A stretch of DNA of 64,000 nt from Mantamonas sphyraenae (Eukaryota > CRuMs > Mantamonadidae): positions 186,001 to 250,000 of the forward strand of contig JAPMXV010000059.1 of assembly GCA_026936335.1 (NCBI GenBank). Reading direction: 5' to 3'. Numbering within the stretch: the first letter of the stretch is position 1; each line of letters starts with the position of its first letter. Below are positions 9,629 to 20,023 of the stretch, one piece after another. A program made the translations under genes and the position numbers. Under the pieces are notes generated by a model. It did not search any database, was not told the DNA's origin, and worked only from the letters and a program-made list of their open reading frames with translations.

Positions 9629-12503
9629 TCATCCATCCAGCTCCTCGCCGCTCTTGTCTTCGCCAACCTGAAGCAGCCTGTCAAGCTTGGCTCGTTCCAG
9701 TTCCTGTCGCTCCTTCTCCAGCTCCTGAGGAGTCTTCTTCTCAACCTCCTGACGGCCACGGCGGCCTCGCCTGCGCGCAGCGACGCCACGGGAACCCGGA
9801 CGGCGGGAGAGGAGGAGGAGGAGGAGGAGGAAGAGGACGACGACGAGGAGGAAGAGGCTTGTGTCTGGTCGTCCTCGGGGTCGATGTGTTTGCGGAGGTT
9901 GGGGGAAAGCTTGAAGGTGGTGACGTTGCCTCGGTTGTCGCCGATGAGCACCACGGGGTTGACTGGGTTGAAGACGATGTGGGTGGCTTTGGCGCCCTTT
10001 CGAACGACCTGTTGGACACACATGGGCACGTGCTTGCTCTCGTTGAGGTCGTACACGTGGACCTTGCCCTCGTCGGTCACGGCCGCAAAGACGGTGCTGG
10101 AGTACGGGGCCCAGGCGACGTCGCCGACGGCGTTCTTGAGGTCAAAGGACATGAGTGGGCGCTTGCTGGTGTGGTCCCACAGCTTGACGGTCCAGTCTGC
10201 GGAGCAGGAGAGGAAGGTCTTGGGGTGGTAAGGGTTCCACTTGCAGGCGTACACAGGCATGTTGTGGCCGCTGTACGTTTCCAGGTACTGCGAGATGTAG
10301 GCCTTGGAGCACTTGTGGATCTTGCCCTCCTCGGTGCCAACGATAAACAGGTGCTCCTGGTGGGCGTTGAAGTCGAACGAGCAGCCGCCTGCGAGACCAA
10401 ACAGCGAGCTGTCGTCGGTGTCCTGGTCGTCGCCCTCGTTCTGGGTCAGCTTGAGTTGCATGACGTCTTCAAACACCAGCTCGTTCTTGACCATGGTCCA
10501 GGAGGTGACGCGTCCGTCGGTGCTGACGGAGAAGAAGTTGAGGTTCTTGGCGAGGTCTTCGGCCTGCCACTTGACCTGCCACACGGGGTCTGTGTGCTTG
10601 CCCGTCTTGGCAGTGCTCTTGAAGATGGGCTTGTTGAGCTTGTGGGACAGGTCAAACACCATCACCGTGCCGTCGTACAGGCCGACGCAATGAGGCTGGA
10701 GTGCTGCGGATGGAAGTCCAGGGCCATCACGCCGCTGTCTGTGGAGTAGATGTACTCCGGGTACGACGGATTCTTCAGCGAGAAGCAGCAAATGTAGCCG
10801 CTCATGGGCTTGGAAAAGTCGTAGGAGCCGTATCCGACTGCGAAAAAGTCGGGATAGTCCGGATTCCAGCTGAGGGCTGTGACGTAGTGGCGTTTGGAGG
10901 CCTTGGGATTGGTAAACTTCCACAAGGGCAGGAGGGAGCCCTCCTGGATGAACTCGTCGGCCGGATGTTCGTAGAACTTAAAGTCGCTGGAGATGTCGTC
11001 AAAGATGTTCTGGACGACCATGCGCTCGAGGATGCGTGCCGAGCGAGCCATTTCGGTGCTGTGGATGATGTCGTCTGACTTTTGGTTGGACTGCTGCGCA
11101 GGCGTGTCGTTGGGCTCCTCCTCCTTCTGGCCGAGCTTGGGCTTGGAACGGTCTTTGATGCTACGTTCGCGCTCCTGGTCGTAAATGTACGCGTCGTAGA
11201 TCTGCCACTGCGTGGCCGAGCCGCTGTATGGATTCATGGGCCTCTGAACGGTCTGACACTCGCGGTTCTGTGCGATGGAAAGTGGTGAGGCGGGGAAAGG
11301 TAAATGGAGAGTGTGTCAGAACTGCACGGATGATGGATTGGGATGATGTACACCTACGCGGGGTGGGTTGTTGAAAAAGGTCTGTGCTGCGCGTGTGCTG
11401 TACTTGAACTGGTTGCGCGACTGGTTGCTGGACTTGGCTGCGGCGTCGTCTTCGAGCTCTTCTTCGCCTTCGCCATCGTTCTCCTTGTCGTCGGCACCGG
11501 CGCCTGAGGAGGAGGAGGAGGAGGAGGAGACGCCTGTGTGCAGGACAAAAGGAAAATGAGCACATGGACAAGGGTATATCGAGGGCATATGGGGTGAGAC
11601 AACGCGAGAACAGGGGCGACAACAAAGGTGGAGGCCACGCGCGCAAAATCACTCACCCTCGGTGCTGGTGCCGACCTCCTCGGTCTCGACGGCACCCTTG
11701 TTCTTGGCCTTCTTCTCGAGGTCGAGCAGGCGCTTGCCTTCTGCGCTCTTCTTGTGGACAATGAAACTGTGTTTGTGAAGCGTGGACGGGACCCGTGCGG
11801 GGAAAGGGTGTCAGGGCAAAAAGCGCTGGATGGAGGGAACAGGGAAGAGAGAAAGCGTTGCGCCGCATTTGGAGGTGCTTCACGTACCTGTCGAGAGTAA
11901 AGTGCACCGTGGTCTGGTCGACGGATGGCTCCTGCATGTACTCCATCTCGCGGTAGTTGTAGCGGACAATGTTGTGGGGCCGGGTCGGGTTTGTGGCACG
12001 GAGGATGCGGGTGTGCTCCACCTCAAGCTCCTCCTCAGAGAGCTTGAGCTGGTCTGTAGGGTGGTGGACACACATCGAGTGCAAAGAGGAAGCCGGGGAA
12101 TGGGCACGGGGGTGAGCATGGAGGCCACGATGGCGAGGTTGTGTGCGTGTATGGACGTACCGGCAGGCTTGATGGGTTGTAGCCGTTGCAGATCGAGCGA
12201 GAGGTGGCTGGCGGTGTCGGCCTCCGATTCGGCACGAGCACTGTTGTCCACCTCTTGCTGTTCCTGCTGGCGCTGCGGACGGCGACGGCCTGTGGCTCGG
12301 CCCGGTTGCTGTGGTGACGAGGGTCGACGGTAACGAGCACGGGAGGGGAGAAGGGTGCAACGGGCACGGGCAAACACGAGCAGGGCGCACGAGACACAGA
12401 GTTAGCAAAAGAGGCGCACAAGGGAAGGGCGGGCAACAGTGCATGGGTGGGAGGATGTGCAGTGACGTACGTTTCGGCGACCACGTCGGGTACGGGAAGA
12501 CAT
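9629..12503 (-). CDS. DNAI1: Axonemal outer-arm dynein intermediate chain 1 (IC78/DNAI1), with two frame breaks
   Basis: Exons (minus): 12471-12503, 12161-12308, 11888-12053, 11657-11766, 11358-11533, 11267-9629. All junctions agree in phase. Family landmarks appear in order: DQLKLSEEELEVEHTRIL, NPTRPHNIVRYNY, NQFKYSTRAAQTFFNNPPR, ATQWQIYDAYIYDQE, then WD repeats (HYVTALSWNPDYPDFFAVGYG, GLYDGTVMVFDLS, DWTVKLWDHTSKRPLMSFDL) and the closing ELERAKLDRLL. The frame is lost at 10681-10684, where TCGGCC lacks one G expected for ASGLYDG, and again in the Ser-codon tract between about 9760 and 9868. The spliced length is 2,272; restoring one base at each site gives 758 codons exactly. It marks the organism as ciliated. 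Either a real gene with consensus errors (more likely, since coding is conserved on both sides) or a young pseudogene. Confidence 0.92.
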
Positions 12504-12552
12504 CGGGGAGAGGAAAGGGTTGAGGTTGCGAGCGGCGGCGCAAGACAAAGGC
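12504..12552. promoter_or_regulatory. 49-bp divergent region between DNAI1 and LAMTOR5
   Basis: Purine-rich on the + strand with no TATA box. The two start codons are so close that the promoters must be shared or lie inside the flanking genes. Confidence 0.45.
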
Positions 12553-13154
12553 ATGTCGACTAGCAAGGACATTGAACAGGTGTTGAACGAAACAACGTCG
12601 CAGGGCGGCGTGGAGGGCGTGGTGCTGGTGGACGACAGTGGCCTGGCCATTGCAAGTGAGTGCAAAATAGTCGCCAGAGGAGAAATGCAATGCACGGCGA
12701 CGTCGATGGCTGGCTGACACGGACACACGGTGGCTGTTGGGCGTGATTGGCACATTTACACAGCTGCTGGCAACGGCGTGGGCACTGCGTCGGGATTCCT
12801 CAAGTCGCTGGTGACGCGTGCGGACGACTTTGCCGGGGAGAACGCAACCGGGTCGCCGATTGTGACGGTGGAAACGACCACAAGGTAGGCTGTGGGAAGG
12901 CTGGAGAGGGTTCTGCCGCCGAGGAGGCATGCACACGGCTGGATACTGTGTCTCATCGGACACAGAATGGCCGAGACTGGGCGTGGCGTCGCTAGAGGCG
13001 TGGGAGAGTGTGGAATGGGTGTGCGTGTACATCGACTGACGCCCCTTGCACATGAATGATGTACGGATGGGATTGGCACATGGGACCACGCAGCAAGATT
13101 GTGATTCAGGAGAACGAAAAGTGCATCACGGCGGTGATCAAGAGCAACGCATGA
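12553..13154 (+). CDS. LAMTOR5: Ragulator subunit LAMTOR5 (HBXIP-like, roadblock fold)
   Basis: Exons 12553-12655, 12764-12884 and 13094-13154 join in phase to 94 residues, matching the short LAMTOR5 form. Conserved pieces are GVEGVVLVDDSGLAIA, then SPIVTVETTTSKIVIQENE and the closing CITAVIKSNA, which line up with the PIVCLES...IMIQKH...TVAVHK type ending of the family. LAMTOR5 is one of the roadblock subunits of Ragulator, which anchors Rag GTPases on lysosomes for TORC1 signalling. Another roadblock protein is possible but the C-terminus fits LAMTOR5 best. It runs head-to-head with DNAI1 and only 40 bp before the next start codon on the same strand. Confidence 0.75.
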
Positions 13155-13194
13155 GGCTGGAGGCCTGGTGCACGAGCTGTGCCACGGAATACCC

Positions 13195-15812
13195 ATGAGC
13201 AGCAGCAGCACCATCAACAACAGTGGCAGCAGTAGCAGCAGCAGCAGCAGCAGCAGCAACAATGGAGGGGGAGAAAACCTGAGTAAAACCGAATCTGGTG
13301 TGCATCCCGGCAAGGGCAAGGGCGTTGTTGTGCTTGTGCAGGGGTTCAAGTCAGGAACCACCGCCCAACATCTGCACCAGCTCTTTGTCCGCGCCTTGTA
13401 CGTCAACATAGCCGTACACTTTGCATCGCTGGAGGCTCGCGAGTAGGTTGCCATGTGTCATGTGGTGTGGTACCGTGCGGGGTGTGCCGTGCGACTGGGT
13501 CCGTGTTGGGCAAACCTTCGGGAACCTTCCGCTTGGGAACAGATCTAACACATTTCCCACACATTTCCCCCCGGTGTAGCTCTGCGTTTGTGACCTTTGC
13601 AAACGCCGAGGAGGCACAGCGTGCGGTGGAGTGGTATGATGGAGCCTTGTTGGACGGTTCGCGCTTGTTTGTGCGCCTGGCGATGCCTCACAAGCGCGTG
13701 GTGGTGGTTGGCGCGGGGTTGGCTGGCATGACGGCCGCTTTGAGTGCAGCTGAGGCCGGAGCGAGCGTGCGCTTGCTGGAGGCGGAGCCACGCGTGGGTG
13801 GCAACTCGGCAAAGGCCTCGTCGGGTATGAACGCGGTGCCCACGCCTGCGCAGGAGCAGGCCGGTGAGAACGACACGCTGGCCGAGTTTACGGAAGACAC
13901 CCTGGCAAGCGGCAAGGACAAGAGCGACAAGAAACTGGTGAAGGCTTTGGCCCAAGATTCACTCAAGGCATACAAGTTCCTGGAAGGCTACGGGGTTGAC
14001 CTGAGCAAAGTGAGCCGTTGTGGAGGACACAGCCACGCACGCACACACAGGTCGCAGGAGGGCGAGAAACCTGTGAACATCGGATGGTCGATTGTGAGCA
14101 GCCTCAAGGCGGTGGTGGAAGCACACGAGCGCATCGAGTTGATGACTGGGGCGCATGTCAAGGCGCTGATGCAGGAGCAGGGTGTGGTCACGGGCGTCGA
14201 GGTGACGATGCAGTTGGGCGTCACCGACTCGGACGACACGCGTGCAGAGCTGTGTCTGCCTGCTGATGCTGTGGTTGTGGCCACAGGAGGCTACAGCCAG
14301 AACAAGACGATGCTTCAGGCATACCGTCCGGACCTGGTGGACATGCCATCCACCAATGGTCCTTTTGCACAGGGCAAGGGCGTGCAACTGTGCACAGAAG
14401 CAGGTGGCATGGCTGTGCAGATGGACTGTGTGCAGTTGCACCCGACGGGCTTTGTGGATCCGGCCAACCCGAGCAGCAGCAGCAAGTTTCTTGCACCCGA
14501 AGCGCTTCGTGCAAGCGGCGCCATTCTCGTCAACGAACAGGGAGCGGCGTTTGTGGATCCCCTGGAGAAGCGTGATGCAGTGAGTGCGGCCATCCTGGAG
14601 CACTGTGCGGTGCACGAGGGCGCAAACGCACATGTGGCGTACATGATCATGGACGACGGCGTCGTGGAACGCTTCGGCGCAAAGGTGTTTGGGTTCTACG
14701 CTCATGTGAAGAAGCTTATCAGCAGCCACGAGGGCGTGGAGGCGCTGGCTCAGGCGATTGGATGCGATGCAAGTGCGCTGCAAGGAGCCATGGAAGGGTC
14801 GCAGTTGGATGCAAGCGCCTCCACGTTGTACCTGGCCATGGTGACGCCCAGCGTGCACTACACCATGGGTGGTGTGGCCATCAACGCGCAGGCACAGGTG
14901 CTGAGCGAGGCGTACATGGTGCCCATTCCCGGTCTGTTTGCCGCAGGGGAGGTCACCGGTGGCCTTCACGGCGCCAATCGTCTGGCGGGCAACTCGCTGC
15001 TGGAATGTGTGGTGTTTGGACGACGTGCAGGACGCTTTGCAGCCACTACCGAGTCGCGTCAGCCTGCGCTGAGTCCGCAGCAGTGGACGCCGCTGCGCTT
15101 CCGCGAGCTGGAAAAGGTGTCACCAACCACGTCGATTTTCCGCTTTGATTTGCCAAGTGCACAGCAGCAGTCGGGCCTGCAGCTCGGCCAGTACATTGCG
15201 GTGCAGGCCAACCTGGGCGGCGAAGATGTGGTGCGCTACTACTCGCCGTTCTCGCGTCCGGACGACTACGGGGTGCTGGAGCTGCTGGTGAAGATTACGG
15301 CGGACGGTACGATGACGGAGCATCTGAACAGCCTCAAGCCAGGCGACACGCTCAACTTCAAGGGTCCCATCGACGGCCTGGCGCTGGAGGTGGGTTCGAA
15401 GAAGCGCATTGGGATGCTGGCTGGCGGCACAGGCATCGCACCGATGCTGCAGCTGATCCGAGCCCATTTGCTGCACGAGCGCAAGGTGGGCGCCAACGAC
15501 GAATGTGTGTTTGACATGACCCTTGTGTACGGGGCCAAGGACGAGACGGAGCTGGTGATGCGCGAGGCCATCGAGCGCCACCAGAGCAAGCATCCGTGCC
15601 TCAAGACGTACTACGTGCTGGAAAACACACCCGAGGAGTGGACACAGGGCAAGGGCTTCATCACCAAGGACATCATCCAGGCCCAATTGCCCGAGCCGGC
15701 CGAGGATTCGTTTGTGGTGGTGTGCGGTCCGCCTGTGTTTTGCAGGATCATGAAGGGTGCGCTCAACGACCTCGGCTATCGCGAGGGCGAGCACTACTTT
15801 TCGTTTCTGTGA
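13195..15812 (+). CDS. RRM - soluble fumarate reductase - cytochrome b5 reductase-like fusion
   Basis: Exons 13195-13442 and 13580-15812 (intron 137 bp, GTAGGT...TAG) give 826 residues. Residues 43-117 read as an RRM: beta-1 GVVVLVQGF, then DSAFVTFANAEEAQRAVEW (RNP1-like, formed across the splice) and LLDGSRLFVRLA. Met118 begins an FAD flavoprotein: GAGLAGMTAALSAAEAG, GGNSAKASSGMN, ADAVVVATGGYS, LHPTGFVDP, TPSVHYTMGGVAIN and AAGEVTGGLHGANRLAGNS are signatures of fumarate reductases of the Osm1/FRD family. The last 240 residues are an NADH-cytochrome b5 reductase module (RYYSPFSRPDD for FAD, GGTGIAPMLQLI for NADH, CGPPVF). This would give NADH-dependent fumarate reduction, as known in kinetoplastids and some other protists. 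The RRM continues into the flavoprotein with no stop or linker. A separate start at Met118 cannot be excluded. Confidence 0.85.
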
Positions 15813-15881
15813 TCGCCAAGAGAGCAGAAGTGGGGAGAAGGAAGAGGAGAGAGGAAATGGAGCATGGCTTGGATCGCGATG

Positions 15882-17410
15882 TCAAAAAGGGTTGTTTGCA
15901 CTTTTGCCTCCTCGTGCTTCTTCGTCGACAAACGGACGGTAGGCGGATTGGCCAGAGGCGGTGACCACGACCTGGTCTTCACGGTAGTAGTCGTCCTGGT
16001 CGTCGAGGAGCCCTGTACGATCCATGGTGGAGTCGAGCTTGCGGAAGATTGCTGCACGAACGCTGGGTCGCGAGCAGATGATGCAGGAGAGGACCACGAC
16101 GCAGACAAAGACAATGATAATGGTCATCACCGGACTGGTGGTCTGCACGGTGGCACGGATGCGGAAGCGCACCACACCGGTGGTGTCGCTTTGGCGCGCC
16201 TGGACACCAAGCCACCACGTTTTGTTCGGCCATGAGTAAAAGTTGTTGAAGGTGATGTTTGTGGCGTACGCACCTTCGTTGGCCAGCACGTGGGTCAGTT
16301 CGGAAAACTGGCTGGCATTCTTGTTGCTGCGGTTCATGTCGGACCACTTGTCAAAGGCGCAGTCGTCGAAGCGGACAAAGACGGCGTAGAGACCCTTGCT
16401 TTCCTGTCGTGAGTTGGTGACATCCAAGTCGATGGTGAGAGCACTGAAGCCCGTGTTGGGCACCATGCGGAAGAAGGTGAGGGATCCCGAGTCTGCGGTG
16501 GGGTTGGGCATGGCGACGGCATCCACCCAGGTGCCATTGGTAGGCAGCAGGGAGGGCACCTCGATGGCTTCGACCTCAACCATGCGAGGGTAGGGCATGG
16601 AGACTTCGGACTGGTCACGCACGAGGAGGTGCCTGTCGCCGAGGGAGTTGCTCAAGCAAGGACTGCGTGTGCCCACCACCGTTCTGCCCGTGCCCAACAC
16701 GTTGAACGGATCCTTGGCCAAGTTGTCATTGAAGGAGGACTTGCTCAGATACACCTGGACGAGCTGCTGGTCGGCGAGGCCTCGCGCACGCAGCAGCACG
16801 GTTGGAGGCGGCTGGGTGTCCGACGCAGACGCCGGATACTGCAATTGAGCCAGCCCTGGCGAGGCAACGCCATCTGACGCTTCTCGCCCGTGTGGAGCAC
16901 CACCGTGGGCGCCTGCATGGAAAACACGGCGCAGGAGTACGTCACTGCGCCCGCAGCGGACGGGAAGAACGACACCTGCACGACGGCATGGGCGGCCAGA
17001 ATCTCCGCCGGATTCAGCGTCACGTTGAGGGAATACTCGGAGGCGGCGTTGCCAGGGTTGGAAGGGATGGCGTGGCCCACACTGACAAAGGACGTGTCGG
17101 AAACGTGTGCTTTGTACTCGACGTAGTAGCTTCCCGCCACCTGGGGTGCTTCTGCACGCCAGCGGAAGAGGAAAGCGCTGTAAGGGTCAATGGCGGTGGG
17201 GGTGGCCGCTTTGAGGGTGTCGACTTGAATGGCCCCGCAGTCCTTGGCGGACGTGCTGAGGACATCTTGGGGCTGAGGCGGGCTGAGGATCTTGAAGGAC
17301 TGTGCGTTGACGGAGCTGGCCACGAGGAGGAGGAGGAGGACAAGGAGGGAGACGGACCAGGGAGCGGCGACACTGGAAAGGGAGCGGCGTGGCCTGAGCA
17401 GGTGTTGCAT
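15882..17410 (-). CDS. Type I membrane protein with NPF-ending cytosolic tail (one frame break)
   Basis: From ATG at 17410: a signal peptide (SLLVLLLLLVASSVNA), an extracellular region of about 400 residues rich in N-x-S/T sites, one transmembrane helix (PVMTIIIVFVCVVVLSCIIC) and a tail of about 70 residues ending NNPF. The tail has acidic and tyrosine residues (DQDDYYRED). The C-terminal NPF is a known EH-domain binding signal for endocytosis, so internalisation is a fair inference. The frame shifts at about 16853-16857, where the minus strand reads CAGGGCTGG; one more G would restore it, and 1,529 + 1 bases equal 510 codons. I do not recognise the ectodomain. The gene is convergent with the fumarate reductase fusion and head-to-head with ATG13. 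Confidence 0.75.
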
Positions 17411-17473
17411 GTTGGCCACGACAAAAGAGTTGCGCTGGCAGAGGCAAAGCAAACCGCTGGGCACCACCGAACG
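17411..17473. promoter_or_regulatory. 63-bp divergent region between the type I membrane protein and ATG13
   Basis: The short gap between two outward-facing start codons has no TATA box and contains a GGCAGAGGCAAAGCAAA purine-rich block. Confidence 0.45.
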
Positions 17474-19886
17474 ATGAGCAGGGACAGCAAGTCGGCAAAT
17501 GAGGGACAGGTGGCTCTGGTGGTAGGCAAACTGTTCTCCAAGGCACCCCAGCTGATCCTGGCGCACCGGGTGTTGTTCTCCAAGCGAGACTGGAGGGAGG
17601 CGAAGGAAGCGGATTGGTTCAACTGCCATTTGGTGGAGATCAAAGCTGTGAAGGGCATGCTCAAGCCTTGGCTCAAAGGATTCAAAACGACGCCATTGTG
17701 GCTGGACATTGCCTTGCAGCAGCCCAGCAACGACGAGGGCGAGCGCGAGAAAGTGTTGTTGGAGCGATGGTGTTTCGAGTATCGTCCAAACCGAGAGTAG
17801 GTTTGTGCGGCGGGCGTGTGTGAGCAGGACGACAAAAGGGACTCGAGGCAGGAGCAGACACGTGAGCAGGAGTGCATGGATTTTAGCAAGAGATGCATGG
17901 GGAGCCAGAAGGATGCGCGAAAGGAAAGCGGCAAAGCCGGGGCGAGCCGGAAGCGGAGCGGGCAAAGACACGGAGGGAGCTCACACGGGCGCATGGACGC
18001 ACAGTGGGGGCCAGTGCGCGGGATACAACCAAGTATACAAGCGCAGCATTGTGTTGATGCGGTCGTTGAATGCGCTGCTGCTGCTGCTGCCCGCGTACGA
18101 GCAAGTGCGGAAGCCGCTGAACCGAATCCAAAACAGCGGCTTTGACGTAGGATACAGCGTGGACAAGCAGCCGTCGTCGCTGACGTTCGGCGATGCAGGT
18201 ACGTCACAGGTGTTGCGTGGCCAGGAGCAGGCATGTGTGCCCGTTTGGACACTGGATGCACGTGTGCGGTGACGCGGGGTTTGTGGTGTGGGAAATGGCC
18301 AACTCGGGGCTGACACGGTCGACGTGGTGGCGTGTGTGGAGAACAGAGACGCGTTTGTACAGTCTGGGGCGTGTGCACACAGGCGATGGAAGCATCATGG
18401 TCAGCGTGCAGGCAAGAAAAGACTGCAAGTTTGAGGTATGATGCTGGTGGAGAAATGGCAGCGCAGGGGGAGTGGACACACCACAGGGGGGAGGGGGAGG
18501 GGGCAAGTGCCAGCTGCTGACACGTGCACAGTTTATGCGAGAGCTTCACACGCAAGTGGACATTGTACAGGACTACAGTGGAGGGGACGGGGATTTGGAC
18601 GGGGGTGAGGTGGTTGCCGGGTCGGAAGACGACGGGTCACGCACGGGAGCAAACACGACCGAGGGCCAGGATGGCAAGGGAAGCAGTGGATTGTGACTCG
18701 GGAGGGCCAACGCGTGACAACGGGTAAGGGAAGGGTGGGCAGCGTCATTGGAATTCCACCGTATCCGTCGTCGGGAAGCGGTGAACAGGGCAGCAAAACT
18801 GGCCAATCGTCGCCCATCAACACACCGAACAAACATGCGGGAGGCCACAGTCGCAATGGAAGCAGCGGAAGCAGCAGCAGCAGCGGCAGCAGTGGCGGTG
18901 GAAACAGCGGATCGCACTCGCTGAGCGGCTCGGGTTATTCTCTGGGCTCGACGCCTCCATTTAGCGAGTGGCTGTCCACGTCACCAGGAAACACGGGCGG
19001 CTCACCGTTCATGGGCCAATCGTGGGAAAAACATTCTGCGGACACGGTGTTTAAGAACGTCAAGCCGTTCAAGCAGTCCTGGACGAGTACGGGCTCACCG
19101 AGTCTGGGCGGCGCGGGGGGCAAAATGGACAACGGGGCTACTCCGGGAGGCCAGGGGCGCAGCGGAGGCGCAGGGGGACGTGGCGGCTCCACCACAGGGT
19201 CAGGTAAAGCATCGCGGGAAGGGGATGCGGGCGATGTGAATGGCTCAGACCTGTTCCGCAAGCAACCGGTGCCTGGACGGAAAACGAAAGAAAACGGGCG
19301 TCGTGGAAGCACGAAAGACGTCGAAAGCTCAGGGCAGGGCACGGCCCAAGCAGCCAAGAACCCATCGCGTACAAGCGATTCGGGCCACAGCGGAAGTGGA
19401 CATGACGAGACACAGCAATTGGTGCTGCAGGATGCGGACGAACGAGCGCCAGCGGCGTTCAGCGAACTGGGTGCTTTCGAACATCGGACAGGTGGGTCGC
19501 ACAGCCTGCTGCCACTGGATTCCACACTGTTTGACGCACAGGGGAATGCCCAGGACGAGGGTCGATTGAGTGGGCATGCCAATCGCGAGGCCATCGACAA
19601 TTTTTTGAGCGATATGGACGAAACCTCGTTTGGTGGGGAAGACGGAGCGTCGTCGGTGGTGATGACTATGTCCATGGCACCCAAGCTGCGCATGTTTGAT
19701 ACCTCCAATGCATCTGTGGCCAGCATGCGATTTGAGACAATCCCGAACCTTCTGGAGGACTCGCCCGTCGGCTTTGTCGCAGACGGCTTTGTGACCGAGC
19801 AGTATGCAGAGATGGGTCGTTCCTTTGCCCATTTTGTGCAAGGCTTTGATGATGACGAGGCTGATGAAGGAGAGAAGGACGAATGA
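17474..19886 (+). CDS. ATG13: Autophagy protein ATG13-like (HORMA domain plus disordered tail)
   Basis: Exons 17474-17796, 18005-18198, 18347-18435, 18532-18604 and 18670-19886 join in phase to 631 residues. The N-terminal HORMA-type region has WFNCHLVEIKAVKGMLKPW, LWLDIALQQ...VLLERWCFEY and VYKRSIVLMRSLNALLLLLPAYE, which match the ATG13 pattern (an isolated 'ERWCFE' strand, then a Tyr-x-x-hydrophobic-x-x-LLRSL helix), then RLYSLGRVHTGDGSI. The remaining 400 residues are Ser/Gly-rich and disordered, with STPPFSEW and an acidic end. ATG13 is the adaptor of the Atg1/ULK kinase complex that starts autophagy. Four introns all fall in the first third. The 65-bp intron at 18605-18669 is the weakest junction; without it the protein would end at 18696. 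Confidence 0.72.
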
Positions 19887-20023
19887 AGCGATGCGGCCCG
19901 TTTCCCACGCAGCCGGCGCCGTTTTGTCAAAGGCTCTGGAAATTTCAGTTTTTCTGTGACCCGCCCAAAACGGGCCACAAAAAAGAAAGTTTCGGCGCCC
20001 GACCGTATCTTCGTTGAACTCGT

